Positions 33,048-42,279 of a stretch of 64,000 bases of DNA are shown here, piece by piece (position 1 is the first letter of the stretch; each line of letters starts with the position of its first letter). This DNA is from an uncultured Ruminococcus sp. (GTDB lineage Bacteria > Bacillota > Clostridia > Lachnospirales > Lachnospiraceae). The stretch lies in assembly GCA_900541505.1 (NCBI GenBank), contig UQKK01000011.1:1-64000 (forward strand), read 5' to 3'. Made by a program: the position numbers and the translations under genes. The notes under the pieces are model-generated. The model saw only the letters and a list, made by a program, of their open reading frames with translations, had not been told where the DNA came from and ran no database searches.

Positions 33048-33873
33048 ACAGGATATGCAAAAAGAAGCAGACAAAAGGCTGCTGGAAAACCGTCATATCT
33101 TCATCACGGGAGGGGCATCCGGAATTGGGCTTGCCTGTGCCGAGCTGTTCCTGGAATATGGCGCGAAAGTAGCCATAATGGACATCTGCTCCGACGAAAA
33201 GCTTGCTGAAATAAAGGAAAAATTAGGGGAAGGATGCTGTACCGTCCGGGGCGATGTCACAGATTCCGCTCAGGTGGCGGCATGTATTGCGAAGGCGGCG
33301 GAAGAGATGGGCTCGCTGGACGGAGTAGTAAACAGCGCGGGAGCGACTGAAAATGCCTATATTTATGATTTGACGGACGAATCCTTTGACCGCATCATAA
33401 AACTCCTTCTATACGGGACAATGTACACCATCCGGGAGGCTTCCCGTTATATGATGAAACATGGGATTGAAGGCTCTATGGTCAATCTGTCCTCTATGAA
33501 TTCCATCATCCCTTATAGGACCATCGGTCCATATAGCTGCGGAAAAGCGGGAGTGAATATGCTCACGAAGATTACGAGCCTGGACCTGGCGCCTTACCAT
33601 ATCCGCGTCAATGCGGTCTGCCCCGGATTTGTGGAGACACCGCTGACAGATGATGTGAATACACCGGAAATTAACAAGGTTATTATGACCCATCTCCCGG
33701 TTAAAAGATGGTGTAAACCGGTGGAACAGGCGGAAGTGATAGCTTTTCTGCTCTCCGAAAAGGCAAGCTATATCACCGGGACACTGCTGATGACCGATGG
33801 AGGGGTCTCTAATATGGCATACCCGGATATTTTGCGGGTAATTGACGGCGAAACTTATTATGCCGAAATGTGA
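33034..33873 (+). CDS. Short-chain dehydrogenase/reductase (copy A)
   Basis: This 279-aa classical SDR probably oxidises or reduces a hydroxyl/keto group with NAD(P). The cofactor motif is TGGASGIG, the structural motif is NSAG, and the catalytic set is Ser (NLSSMNS) and YSCGK. An acidic residue after strand two (MDICSD) favours NAD. It overlaps the upstream glycosyltransferase and has a counterpart at 60902 beside the paralogous glycosyltransferase. Confidence 0.92.
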   Translation: MQENRQDMQKEADKRLLENRHIFITGGASGIGLACAELFLEYGAKVAIMDICSDEKLAEIKEKLGEGCCTVRGDVTDSAQVAACIAKAAEEMGSLDGVVNSAGATENAYIYDLTDESFDRIIKLLLYGTMYTIREASRYMMKHGIEGSMVNLSSMNSIIPYRTIGPYSCGKAGVNMLTKITSLDLAPYHIRVNAVCPGFVETPLTDDVNTPEINKVIMTHLPVKRWCKPVEQAEVIAFLLSEKASYITGTLLMTDGGVSNMAYPDILRVIDGETYYAEM

Positions 33874-33974
33874 CAAAGAAGCACAGAAAATGTAAAAAGA
33901 CAAATGTTCGGAGCGCTGGTGTTTAGAAAGTTAATTTTCAGCGTGAACGAAACAAGAGAGAAAGGATGAAGATT

Positions 33975-35000
33975 ATGAAAAAGAAAATTTTAGCAGGATT
34001 TTTAGCGGCGGGGATGCTTCTGGGACTTACAGCGTGTTCCACAAGCGCGCCCGCGCAGGATGAAAAAAAGGAAACAGCTGAGGCAGGGGAGATAGCAAAT
34101 GAAGATATAGAGATAGAGGTCATTCAGCTCTCCGCGACCAGCCAGATTAATACGGCATTTGCCAATCATGTGAAAGAATACGCGGAAGAGCAGGGAGTAC
34201 AGTGTCAGGTACAGTATCATGAGAACAATGTCACAACAATGGCTTCTATGCTGGAAAACGCGGTAACTGCGGGTACGGATGCCATTATTTTGCAGACAAC
34301 TTCCGCAAACGACTGTGTGGCGGAGATTACGAAAGCCACAGAGGCAGGTGTTATCGTCATGCTGTACTGTGAAGATGTGCCGGATGCGGACTACAGCTAT
34401 CTGTACAGTGAGGACCCCTACGCGTTGGGATACCAGGCAGGGGCAATGGCAGCAAAATGGGCGAATGAGAACCTGGTAGCAAATGGAGAGCCGGTCGTCG
34501 CAGCAGTCGGAAACGCTTCGGTGTCCATCGTAGGAAGTGAAAGAAACCGCGGAATCATTGATGGATTAACGACAGAGTGCCCGGAAGCGGAGGTTGCAGA
34601 TGTGTATGAGATGGCATACAAAGAGGAAGGCCTGGAAGTGGGAGAGAACATCCTTCAGGCACATCCTGATGTGAATGTCGTAGTCGGTGTAAATGACCAG
34701 AGTATCTGCGGCGTTTATGAAGCATTCCAGGCAGCCGGAAAAGGAGAAGAAAATATCGGGATGTTCGGTATCGATGGTATGGCGGAGGCGCTTTATTACA
34801 TTTCCCAGGATACCATGTTCAAGGGTGTCATGGATATTGATTCCTACGGTGTTGGCGAGATGATGGTAGACGCAGCCATCGCCAAAGTAAAAAATTCCGA
34901 TGATGCGCCGAAGGACAAGGTAAACCACTGGGAAGGAACAGAGATTACCATGGAAAATATTAACGATTATAAAGAACGGTGGGAAGATTTTGCAAACTAA
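33975..35000 (+). CDS. Sugar-type ABC substrate-binding lipoprotein (copy 1)
   Basis: This 341-aa RbsB-like (Peripla_BP_4) protein carries a lipoprotein signal (AGMLLGLTACS, Cys 21) and would capture a ligand outside the cell. The two-lobed fold is visible through repeated motifs (LENAVTAGTDAIILQTT; NVVVGVNDQSICGVYEAF). It is highly similar to the product of 39751, including LEVGENILQAH and NIGMFGIDG. No permease lies next to it; the only RbsA/RbsC-type transporter is at 40789-43244. ATG 33975 is favoured by AAAGGATG 9 nt upstream over ATG 33966. Confidence 0.9.
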   Translation: MKKKILAGFLAAGMLLGLTACSTSAPAQDEKKETAEAGEIANEDIEIEVIQLSATSQINTAFANHVKEYAEEQGVQCQVQYHENNVTTMASMLENAVTAGTDAIILQTTSANDCVAEITKATEAGVIVMLYCEDVPDADYSYLYSEDPYALGYQAGAMAAKWANENLVANGEPVVAAVGNASVSIVGSERNRGIIDGLTTECPEAEVADVYEMAYKEEGLEVGENILQAHPDVNVVVGVNDQSICGVYEAFQAAGKGEENIGMFGIDGMAEALYYISQDTMFKGVMDIDSYGVGEMMVDAAIAKVKNSDDAPKDKVNHWEGTEITMENINDYKERWEDFAN

Positions 35001-35940
35001 TGAGCTTTTCGGAAGTATCAGACAATTCAGTATCGTTGTAAAAGATGTCCAGGAGACGGTTCGTCTCCTGGCAGATTCTTTTGGCATCGGTCCCTGGGAC
35101 GGATATCATGTAGATAAAGATATGGTTAGGAACATGACATACCGGCACAAAAGAATGGACTATGCCGCTGACGTATGTGTCAGCTATATCGGAAAAATTG
35201 AAATAGAGCTGGTACAGCCTCTGGATGAACACAATATTTATATGGAATTTTTAAAGGAGCACGGGCAGGGGCTCCACCATGTCTGCTATGATGTGGAGGA
35301 TTTTGACAAGACGGATGAAGTACTCATGAAACTCGGCTGTGAGCGCGTTTTAGAAGGGACAATGGCAGGCGGCACTTTCTTCGCCTACTATGACTGTCGC
35401 AGAACCATGGGCTGCTATCTGGAACTTCGCAAGGAAGTGGAAGAAAACAACGATTTACCTAAAATGTTCCCGTGTCCGCAGCCAAGTGAAACCGCGCCGG
35501 TATTTTCCAACACACGCCAGATATCGCTGACCGTGAGAGATGTAAAGGAAACTGCCCGCAAGTATGAGAAACTCCTTGGCATCATGCCCTGGCAGATGAT
35601 TCACTACGACAGCAGCAATGTGTCACTTATGAAATATTGCGGCAGACGTCTGGACTACGCCATGGATATCGGAGTCTGCGTGTACGGGGATGCGGAGATT
35701 GAATTGGTAGAATCTGCCGGGGGAGAGAACATCTATGCGGATTTCTTGAAAGAGCATGGGGAAGGACTGCACCATATCTGTTTTGACACAGAGGATTTTG
35801 ATAGAGCGGACAGGGCGATGGCAGCCTGCGGGTTTCCGAAGGTACAGGAAGGAATCATCGAAAACGAGACCTACTATGCTTATTATGACTGCCGGAAAAA
35901 ACTCGGATTTTATATAGAATTATACACATCCGCACAATGA
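34990..35940 (+). CDS. Double-domain VOC (glyoxalase-fold) protein 1
   Basis: This 316-aa protein consists of two tandem VOC modules (about residues 8-145 and 170-313), each with RQ[FI]S at strand one, an IELV strand, GLHH[VI]C and a final [YF]xEL strand. Likely metal ligands per module are Gln (strand one), Glu, His (GLHH) and Glu, a set seen in glyoxalase I and related epimerases. Start: TTG 34990, overlapping the binding-protein stop; no better in-frame start is visible. FGIGPW-type segments recur and group it with its neighbour. The substrate is unknown. Confidence 0.85.
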   Translation: MQTNELFGSIRQFSIVVKDVQETVRLLADSFGIGPWDGYHVDKDMVRNMTYRHKRMDYAADVCVSYIGKIEIELVQPLDEHNIYMEFLKEHGQGLHHVCYDVEDFDKTDEVLMKLGCERVLEGTMAGGTFFAYYDCRRTMGCYLELRKEVEENNDLPKMFPCPQPSETAPVFSNTRQISLTVRDVKETARKYEKLLGIMPWQMIHYDSSNVSLMKYCGRRLDYAMDIGVCVYGDAEIELVESAGGENIYADFLKEHGEGLHHICFDTEDFDRADRAMAACGFPKVQEGIIENETYYAYYDCRKKLGFYIELYTSAQ

Positions 35941-35973
35941 GTAAAGAAAAGAGAGGAAATGAGGCAAGACAAC

Positions 35974-36987
35974 ATGGAGGAAAAGATATTTAGCAATGCG
36001 AGACAGTTCGCTGTCGTGGTCCGCAATCTTCAAGACGCCATGAGGCGGATGAACGATAAATTCGGCATCGGACCGTGGACGGAATTTCATTTCAGCAAAG
36101 AAAACATGACAGATATGACTTACTACGGAGAGCCCGAAGAGTATGCGATGAACATTGGAATCAGTCACATTGGCAATGTCGAGATAGAACTGATTCAGCC
36201 CGTGAGCGGGAAAAACATTTATATGGACTTTTTGGACAAGCACGGGGAAGGGCTGCATCATATCTGCCTGGATACTTCAGACTATGAAAAAGCCTGTGAG
36301 ATACTTCTTGCGGCAGGGTGTCCCTTGGCTTCTTCGGGAAAAATACTGGGGCAGAAAGAAGCGGATTATCAGTTGTTTTCCTACTATGACTGCCGTGAAA
36401 AGCTGGGATTTTACGTGGAATTATATAAGGTAGTGGGAGACTTCGAGGGACTGGACTGGGCGGTTGACTGTAAGATAGAATCATCTGAATTGGAAGGAAA
36501 AGTTTTTTCAGATACAAGACAGATTAGCGCGGCGGTGAATCATCTGGGAGAGTACATGCAGAATCTAAAAGATATTTTCGGATTCGAGCCCTGGGAATGT
36601 TTCCATTTCAATAAAGATACCGTATCTGATATGAAATACTGCGGAAAACCCTATGACTATAAGGTGGACATAGGTGTGACCACAGTGGGAAATGTCGATA
36701 TCGAACTGCTTTCGCCTTTCACAGACGGAAATACCTATTACGATTTCATACAGGAGCATGGGCAGGGACTTCAGCACATCTGCTTTGAGACAGAAGATTT
36801 CGAGCGCACAGAGAAGATTCTGCTCGCGAACGGCTGTGAGAAGGTGCAGGAGGGTACTGTGGCGGGCGGGACCTATTACGCCTACTATGATTGCCGGAAA
36901 CTGTTGGGATTTTACGTAGAACTGTACAAGAACTACGGCGATGGTTTTGACTTGGAGAAAGTAAGCTTTGAGCCGGAAATCAGGTGA
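35974..36987 (+). CDS. Double-domain VOC (glyoxalase-fold) protein 2
   Basis: This 337-aa paralogue of the preceding gene again has two VOC modules (about 5-155 and 175-325). Both carry RQ at strand one (NARQFAVVV, DTRQISAAV), an IEL strand, GLHHIC or GLQHIC, and FYVELYK. In the second module GLHH is GLQH, so the ligand set may still hold through the next His. ATG 35974 has GAGG 9 nt upstream; ATG 35959 is an alternative. The two genes give four VOC domains in a row, probably one heteromeric isomerase or lyase (inference). Confidence 0.85.
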   Translation: MEEKIFSNARQFAVVVRNLQDAMRRMNDKFGIGPWTEFHFSKENMTDMTYYGEPEEYAMNIGISHIGNVEIELIQPVSGKNIYMDFLDKHGEGLHHICLDTSDYEKACEILLAAGCPLASSGKILGQKEADYQLFSYYDCREKLGFYVELYKVVGDFEGLDWAVDCKIESSELEGKVFSDTRQISAAVNHLGEYMQNLKDIFGFEPWECFHFNKDTVSDMKYCGKPYDYKVDIGVTTVGNVDIELLSPFTDGNTYYDFIQEHGQGLQHICFETEDFERTEKILLANGCEKVQEGTVAGGTYYAYYDCRKLLGFYVELYKNYGDGFDLEKVSFEPEIR

Positions 36988-37026
36988 GACCGCGATGGAA
37001 AACATGCAGAAAGGAGGCGTTTGCCA

Positions 37027-37896
37027 GTGCCTTTAAAAGCTCAGCATATATGTGGAAATACATGGTGTCTGCGCACACCTCTGTCATTGCTTCCTTTTTA
37101 TGAAATCAATGACAGAGAGGTCGTTCTGATGGACAGCGGTGATGAGAAGAACTCTGCTGTTGCTGATTTTTTTGTGGAGAGGGAACAGACGGTGACGGCT
37201 GTTCTCTTAAGTCATATCCATCAGGACCACACTGGAGGATTAAAAGAATTGCGCAGACGCTTTGGTTCTAAGATTTACGCTCCTGCGAGGGAAAAAGAAT
37301 CCATTCCCTCCTTGAAACATCCGAAAGGAAGAGCTTTTCAAGGAAGAGTTTTTCCAGGCGGCTGCAAAGCGGAAGAAAAAGAAGACTGCGCAGCGAATTT
37401 TCGTATTCCGCCGGAATGTCGGTACGTGAACATCAAAGGAGCAGAATTTGATGCGATTTTCTGTCCCGGACATTCGGACGGACATACCGCTTTTGTGACA
37501 CCGGATAATGTATGTTTTCTGGGAGATTTGGTGAGTTCTCCAAACTATCTGTCGGCAGTCAGAATGCTGTACATCAAGAATCATGCGCTGGATAGGGAGA
37601 GCAAAGAAAAGCTGCGCCAGGAGAATTTTGCATATTGTGTGGCAGCACATAAAAAAGTCTTTTCGGGCAGGGAACTTTCCTTTGTGATTGACGAAAATTT
37701 AAGCTGCATAGAAAAGATGAAAGAGCAGGTGCGAAAATGTCTTGACGGGCTGCCGGAAACAGACGGCGATGTGTGCGCCCAGATTATGAGAGCGTTGGAT
37801 AGAGCGGGGCGAAGCCCTAAAGAGGGCTCAAAAGAAGCGTATATTATGCGATGCAGCATCGAGGGATTTCTGGAAGATATCAGAAGAACACATTAA
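37027..37896 (+). CDS. Metallo-beta-lactamase-fold hydrolase
   Basis: This 289-aa MBL-fold enzyme has HxHxDH as SHIHQDH (about residue 63), then a third ligand site in CPGHSDGH and an Asp-containing FLGDLV. Family members hydrolyse thioesters, lactones or phosphoesters. The length and the C-terminal helical part suit the glyoxalase II-like group, which would pair with VOC proteins; that is inference. GTG 37027 is preferred because AAGGAGG ends nine nt before it; TTG 37021 is closer. A stem-loop follows the stop. Confidence 0.87.
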   Translation: MPLKAQHICGNTWCLRTPLSLLPFYEINDREVVLMDSGDEKNSAVADFFVEREQTVTAVLLSHIHQDHTGGLKELRRRFGSKIYAPAREKESIPSLKHPKGRAFQGRVFPGGCKAEEKEDCAANFRIPPECRYVNIKGAEFDAIFCPGHSDGHTAFVTPDNVCFLGDLVSSPNYLSAVRMLYIKNHALDRESKEKLRQENFAYCVAAHKKVFSGRELSFVIDENLSCIEKMKEQVRKCLDGLPETDGDVCAQIMRALDRAGRSPKEGSKEAYIMRCSIEGFLEDIRRTH

Positions 37897-37902
37897 CATT
37901 AA

Positions 37903-37934
37903 CAGCCCTGCGGGAGTTTATTCCAGCAGGGCTG
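37903..37934. terminator. Hairpin between convergent genes
   Basis: CAGCCCTGC (37903-37911) pairs with GCAGGGCTG (37926-37934). It lies between the MBL stop and the end of the minus-strand ROK gene and overlaps the last ROK codons, so it could end both transcripts, although T-runs are weak. Confidence 0.6.
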
Positions 37935-38862
37935 CTCCTATTGTGCCGGAAAGTGTACAGGACTGCGCCTGAATGACCGGAGGGGCGGGGATAAATTCAG
38001 AAGCGTAGGTAAGGCGCGGAAGTTTCTCATTGACAAGGTCGAAAAGAGCGGCGCCGGCGTTTGAGAGTCCGCCGCCTAAGATGACCGCTTCCGGGCGGAA
38101 GATATTGACCAGACCCGCCATCCCTTCGCAGAGATATTCTGTAAATTCGTCTAAGACTGACACTGCCGTTTTGTCCTGCAGCACAGCGGCGGAAAAAACA
38201 TGTGAGGGCTGGATGTCACAGAGGTTATGACCGCACAAATCCCAGAGTGAGGAATCCGGCGCTTTTTCCATCGCCTCTCTTGCAAGTCTTTTCAATGCCT
38301 CAGCAGAGCCGTACTGTTCAAAACAGCCCTTTACTCCGCAGGAACACGGATATCCGCCGTGACAGAGTGGGATATGTCCCAGTTCGCCGCCGTAGGGACC
38401 GAAACCAGTAAACAGTTTTCCCTCATGGATGAGCGCTCCGCCCACGGCCGTCCCCAGGGTCAGCATAAGGAAGCTCCTAAAAGGGATACCGGCCCCGCAC
38501 ATATTTTCCGCCAGCGCCATGCAGTCCGCATCGTTGCCGAGATACACCGGCATATTCCATTTCTCCTCCAACGGCTTAACCGGGTCCGTCTGATACCAGT
38601 TGATATTTGGCGCGAAAAGCACAGGACCCTTTTTATTTCCAATCGGTCCGGGGATAGCAAGCCCGGCTTTTCTTATGTAGCTTAAAGGAATTTGACTCTC
38701 AGCCGACGCCTGTTCTGCCGCCCTACAAATCTGACGGATGACGGCGTCAAATCCTGAATGAGCGTCTGTCTCAAGGATGGCAGAACCAAGGATTTCCCCT
38801 TGTCTTGTGACAACTGCCGCTTTGATATTTGTTCCCCCGATATCAATTCCCAATGAAAACAT
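37918..38862 (-). CDS. ROK-family sugar kinase
   Basis: This 314-aa protein has the phosphate motif DIGGTNIKAA at its N terminus, the catalytic Asp in GNDADCMA, LTLGTAVGGA, and the ROK zinc site CSCGVKGCFE preceded by GGELGH. There is no N-terminal helix-turn-helix, so it is a kinase and not an Xyl/Nag-type repressor. It probably phosphorylates a hexose or amino sugar in the cytosol. AAGGAGAAT precedes the ATG. It is one of three minus-strand genes in the island and is divergent from the phosphopantetheinyl transferase gene. Confidence 0.92.
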   Translation of the reverse strand: MFSLGIDIGGTNIKAAVVTRQGEILGSAILETDAHSGFDAVIRQICRAAEQASAESQIPLSYIRKAGLAIPGPIGNKKGPVLFAPNINWYQTDPVKPLEEKWNMPVYLGNDADCMALAENMCGAGIPFRSFLMLTLGTAVGGALIHEGKLFTGFGPYGGELGHIPLCHGGYPCSCGVKGCFEQYGSAEALKRLAREAMEKAPDSSLWDLCGHNLCDIQPSHVFSAAVLQDKTAVSVLDEFTEYLCEGMAGLVNIFRPEAVILGGGLSNAGAALFDLVNEKLPRLTYASEFIPAPPVIQAQSCTLSGTIGAALLE

Positions 38863-39006
38863 GATATTCTCCTTATATTCTTGAGTTTACACCCATCTTA
38901 ACAATCCGGGCAGAAGAAAAAAAGGATGCCGACCAACAAAAAACCGGATTTTTTTTGTGTCGCGGACAACATAGAATCTTTTCCTGCGAACAGATAAGAT
39001 TAAGGC

Positions 39007-39744
39007 ATGAACATTACAGGAGATTTTGAAAAAGCAGCAAAATCATTATTAAGAACAGGAAAAGAGCACGTCAGAGTGGAAATGACGCGTAAGATGGACA
39101 GCGGCAGGCTGGCAGTACGGACAATCCGAAACCTTCCTGGAACTTTGGATACGGATGAGACGGATATCCTATTTTTTCATGATATGTCCGGCGCTCCCAC
39201 TGTTGAAATCGCAGAGAATATTCCATGCAGAACTACATCAGGCAGAGAAGCTTTAAATGGAAATACTTCAAAGCGAATCTTTATCAGTCTGTCAGACGAA
39301 GCGGATATCCGTGTATGCCTGGCAGTGTCTTCTAAGGAGGACAGTTCTCTGCTCGGCGTGGGCATCGACCTGGCGGACGTGCGCATCCTAAAAGTTTCCC
39401 CTGTGAGATTCAGAAGGAACTTCAGCGAGAAGGAATGGGAACATCTCGCGGGGAAGGATGAGGATTGGAAAATGCAGTACGCGGCGCGCCTGCTCTCTCT
39501 CAGAGAGGCGGCTTTCAAATCCATGAGCCGTGTGTATAATCTCTATCGGAAAGAAAACCAGGACAGACAGCTTCCGGTTTCTTTTATGGATTTCTGCTTT
39601 CCAGATGGAGAGGGAGCTGTTTTTCGAGGAATGACTGCTGATATCTGTAAGAAAGAACAGCTAGAGATTCAGACAGCATATATTTCCTGGGGTTCATTGG
39701 CAGGTTCTGTTGCTGTATGCAGAAAAAAGAAAAGAAAGGAATGA
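39007..39744 (+). CDS. 4'-phosphopantetheinyl transferase
   Basis: This 245-aa enzyme of the Sfp/AcpS superfamily would move phosphopantetheine from CoA onto a carrier-protein serine. The metal-binding start is GVGIDLADV (about residue 120). FSEKEW and the magnesium/CoA motif LREAAFK (variant of W/F-x-x-KEA-x-x-K, Arg for Lys) follow. The obvious client is the carrier protein at 50673. It lies directly before the second binding-protein gene (6 nt) and is likely cotranscribed with the ABC genes. The Arg in the KEA motif makes the call slightly less sure. Confidence 0.8.
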   Translation: MNITGDFEKAAKSLLRTGKEHVRVEMTRKMDSGRLAVRTIRNLPGTLDTDETDILFFHDMSGAPTVEIAENIPCRTTSGREALNGNTSKRIFISLSDEADIRVCLAVSSKEDSSLLGVGIDLADVRILKVSPVRFRRNFSEKEWEHLAGKDEDWKMQYAARLLSLREAAFKSMSRVYNLYRKENQDRQLPVSFMDFCFPDGEGAVFRGMTADICKKEQLEIQTAYISWGSLAGSVAVCRKKKRKE

Positions 39745-39750
39745 ATCATC

Positions 39751-40773
39751 ATGAGAAAAAATATGTGGAAACGAATTATCGCAGGAGGAATGGCTCTGAC
39801 AATGAGCGCGGCTCTTGCAGCGTGCTCTTCCAAAGCTCCGGTGGAGGATGAAAAAGAGACAGGTGCAAAAGAACAACTGAAAATGGAGGCAATCCTTATC
39901 TCATCGTCCAGCCAGGTGACAACCGGACAGGGGAATGCGATGAAAGAATACGCGGAGGAACAGGGTATTGATTTCTCTGTAGAATACTATGACCAGAACA
40001 TTGCGACAGAGGCAAACCTCATTGAGAACGCAGTGACTTCCGGTGTGGATGTCTTAATCGTCCACAACCAGTCCGAGGGAGACTGCGTGGATGCCATCAA
40101 CGCCGCTGTAGAGCAGGGCGTGACCGTTCTCCTCTACGCAACGGATATACCGGATGCAAATTACACCTATCTGATTACCGAAGATGCCTATGAGCTTGGA
40201 AAAGAGACCGGAAGAATGGCAGGAGAATGGGCGAATGAAAATCTGGTAGCAAATGGTGAGGATGTCATCGCGGCAGTTGGAACCTATTCTGTCACTCCAA
40301 TCGCGGTAGATAGAAGCAATGGAATCAAAGACGGTTTGGCTGAGGTGTGTCCGGATGCAGAGATTGTCGGAACTTATGAGATGGCTTACAAAGAAGAGGG
40401 GCTTGAGGTAGGAGAGAATATCCTGCAGGCGCACAGTGACGTGAATCTGGTTGTGGGAATCAATGACCAGAGTACATGCGGCGTCTATGAAGCATTTAAG
40501 GCGGCAGGACTTGAAAACAACAATATCGGCATGTTCGGCATTGACGGTACGGATGAGGCGATGTACTACATTGCGAACAACACCATGTTTAAGGGAACCT
40601 ATTATATTTCTGCAAATGATGTCGGTATCCAGCTTGTACAGAAAGGTATCGAGCTGATGGAAAACGGCGGTGCTAAAGGCGGCGAAAAAGAGGTTGACTA
40701 CTGGGCTCCGCAGAAGATTACAATAGACAATGTAGAGGACTATAAGGAAATATGGGAGAGCCTTGCGCAGTAA
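39751..40773 (+). CDS. Sugar-type ABC substrate-binding lipoprotein (copy 2)
   Basis: This 340-aa RbsB-like binding lipoprotein (signal ending SAALAACSS) is the paralogue of the 33975 product. Shared blocks include MKEYAEEQG, WANENLVANGE, AYKEEGLEVGENILQAH and NIGMFGIDG. Ligand-pocket positions differ more than the frame (for example YDQNIATEANL against YHENNVTTMASM), suggesting related but distinct ligands. It is followed immediately by the ATPase and permease genes, so this is the cognate binding protein. Confidence 0.92.
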   Translation: MRKNMWKRIIAGGMALTMSAALAACSSKAPVEDEKETGAKEQLKMEAILISSSSQVTTGQGNAMKEYAEEQGIDFSVEYYDQNIATEANLIENAVTSGVDVLIVHNQSEGDCVDAINAAVEQGVTVLLYATDIPDANYTYLITEDAYELGKETGRMAGEWANENLVANGEDVIAAVGTYSVTPIAVDRSNGIKDGLAEVCPDAEIVGTYEMAYKEEGLEVGENILQAHSDVNLVVGINDQSTCGVYEAFKAAGLENNNIGMFGIDGTDEAMYYIANNTMFKGTYYISANDVGIQLVQKGIELMENGGAKGGEKEVDYWAPQKITIDNVEDYKEIWESLAQ

Positions 40774-40788
40774 GTGAAGAGGTGGACT

Positions 40789-42279
40789 ATGATTTCAATC
40801 AGAGATATCATAAAGACATATCAGAATGTGACGGCGCTTGACAGCGTTTCGCTGGATATCAAAAAAGGAGAAGTACACGCCCTGGTCGGTGAGAACGGGG
40901 CGGGAAAATCCACATTAATAAAGATTCTCTCCGGCTACACCCAGCCCGATAAGGGGACCTTCACGGTAGACGGCCACAGTTATGAACAGATTACGCCCAA
41001 GCAGGCGATGGATGCCGGAATCGGCGTCATCCATCAGGAGCAGAACCTGATTGCAGATGTGAGTGTGGCAGAGAATGTATTTCTGGGAGATTACCAGGGA
41101 AATGGGGTTTTCATCAACCGGGGAAAGATGAAGAAAAAGACGGAAGAGGTCTTTTCACAGCTCGGCGTACAGATAAATCCTTCCGAACTGGTGGGAAATT
41201 TGAGCACTGCCCAGATGCAGATGGTCTCCATCGCAAAGGCAATTGTCCAGGATGTGAAGGTACTGATACTGGATGAACCCACGGCGCCGCTTACCAATCA
41301 CGATGCCGGGATATTGTTTCAAATTATCGAAAGACTGAAGGCGAGACAGGTCACAATCCTCTATATCTTTCACCGGCTGGAAGAAATCTATGAGCTGGCC
41401 GACCGCATCACTGTCATGCGGGATGGGAAAATCATAGAGACGAAACAAACCGAGGAACTTCCGAAGCAGGAGCTGATTCGTCTCATGGTGGGGCGCAGGC
41501 TCTCAGAAACGTATCCGGCACGAAATTACAGACAGGGCGAGACGGTACTGAAGGTAGAGTCTCTGTCAGGAAATATCATAGAGGACGTCTCATTCACCCT
41601 GCACAAAGGTGAGATATTGGGAATTGCCGGACTGGTAGGCTCCGGGCGTACCGAGCTGGTGCGGATGCTCTTTGGTGCAGATAAAATCCGCAGAGGGAAA
41701 ATCGAGCTTAACGGAAATACAGTGCGCATCACTTCCCCGGAAAAAGCAGTCAGGCTGGGGATGGGATTTGTCCCGGAAGACCGCAAAGCACAGGGCGTGC
41801 TTATGGAACGCAGCATAAAGGAGAACATGTCTCTGCCTTTACTGCGCAGAATCTCACATTTCTTCTTCCTTGACAAAAAGAAAGAGGACGGCATGATTTT
41901 AAAATATAAGGAAGCATTGAACATCAAGACACCCTCTCTGGGACAGCAGGTGCGCAATTTAAGCGGCGGCAACCAGCAGAAAGTCGTCATAGGAAAATGG
42001 CTGGCAAGTTCATCACAGATTCTGATTCTGGATGAGCCAACACAGGGAATTGATGTAGGCGCAAAATATGAGATTTATCAGATGATGAACAGATTGACGG
42101 AAAACGGAATTTCTATTATCATGATTTCATCAGAAATGGAGGAAATCATAGGAATGTCTGACCGCATCATCGTACTGTACGAAGGAAGCGCCGCAGGAAC
42201 ATTAAATGACAGAAAGAAATTTACGCAGGAAAAAATTATGAAACTGGCTTCAGGAGAAGGAGGGTTTGCGGCATGTTAG
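40789..42279 (+). CDS. Sugar ABC transporter ATPase, double NBD (RbsA/MglA type)
   Basis: This 496-aa cytosolic subunit with two ATPase domains has Walker A GENGAGKST in the first and the degenerate GLVGSGRTEL loop typical of RbsA in the second. Signature motifs include NLSTAQ and NLSGGNQQK, with Walker B LILDEPT in each half. ATG 40789 (AGAGGTGG upstream) is chosen over GTG 40774. It overlaps the permease start by seven nt. It energises uptake of the ligand bound by one or both binding proteins. Confidence 0.94.
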   Translation: MISIRDIIKTYQNVTALDSVSLDIKKGEVHALVGENGAGKSTLIKILSGYTQPDKGTFTVDGHSYEQITPKQAMDAGIGVIHQEQNLIADVSVAENVFLGDYQGNGVFINRGKMKKKTEEVFSQLGVQINPSELVGNLSTAQMQMVSIAKAIVQDVKVLILDEPTAPLTNHDAGILFQIIERLKARQVTILYIFHRLEEIYELADRITVMRDGKIIETKQTEELPKQELIRLMVGRRLSETYPARNYRQGETVLKVESLSGNIIEDVSFTLHKGEILGIAGLVGSGRTELVRMLFGADKIRRGKIELNGNTVRITSPEKAVRLGMGFVPEDRKAQGVLMERSIKENMSLPLLRRISHFFFLDKKKEDGMILKYKEALNIKTPSLGQQVRNLSGGNQQKVVIGKWLASSSQILILDEPTQGIDVGAKYEIYQMMNRLTENGISIIMISSEMEEIIGMSDRIIVLYEGSAAGTLNDRKKFTQEKIMKLASGEGGFAAC

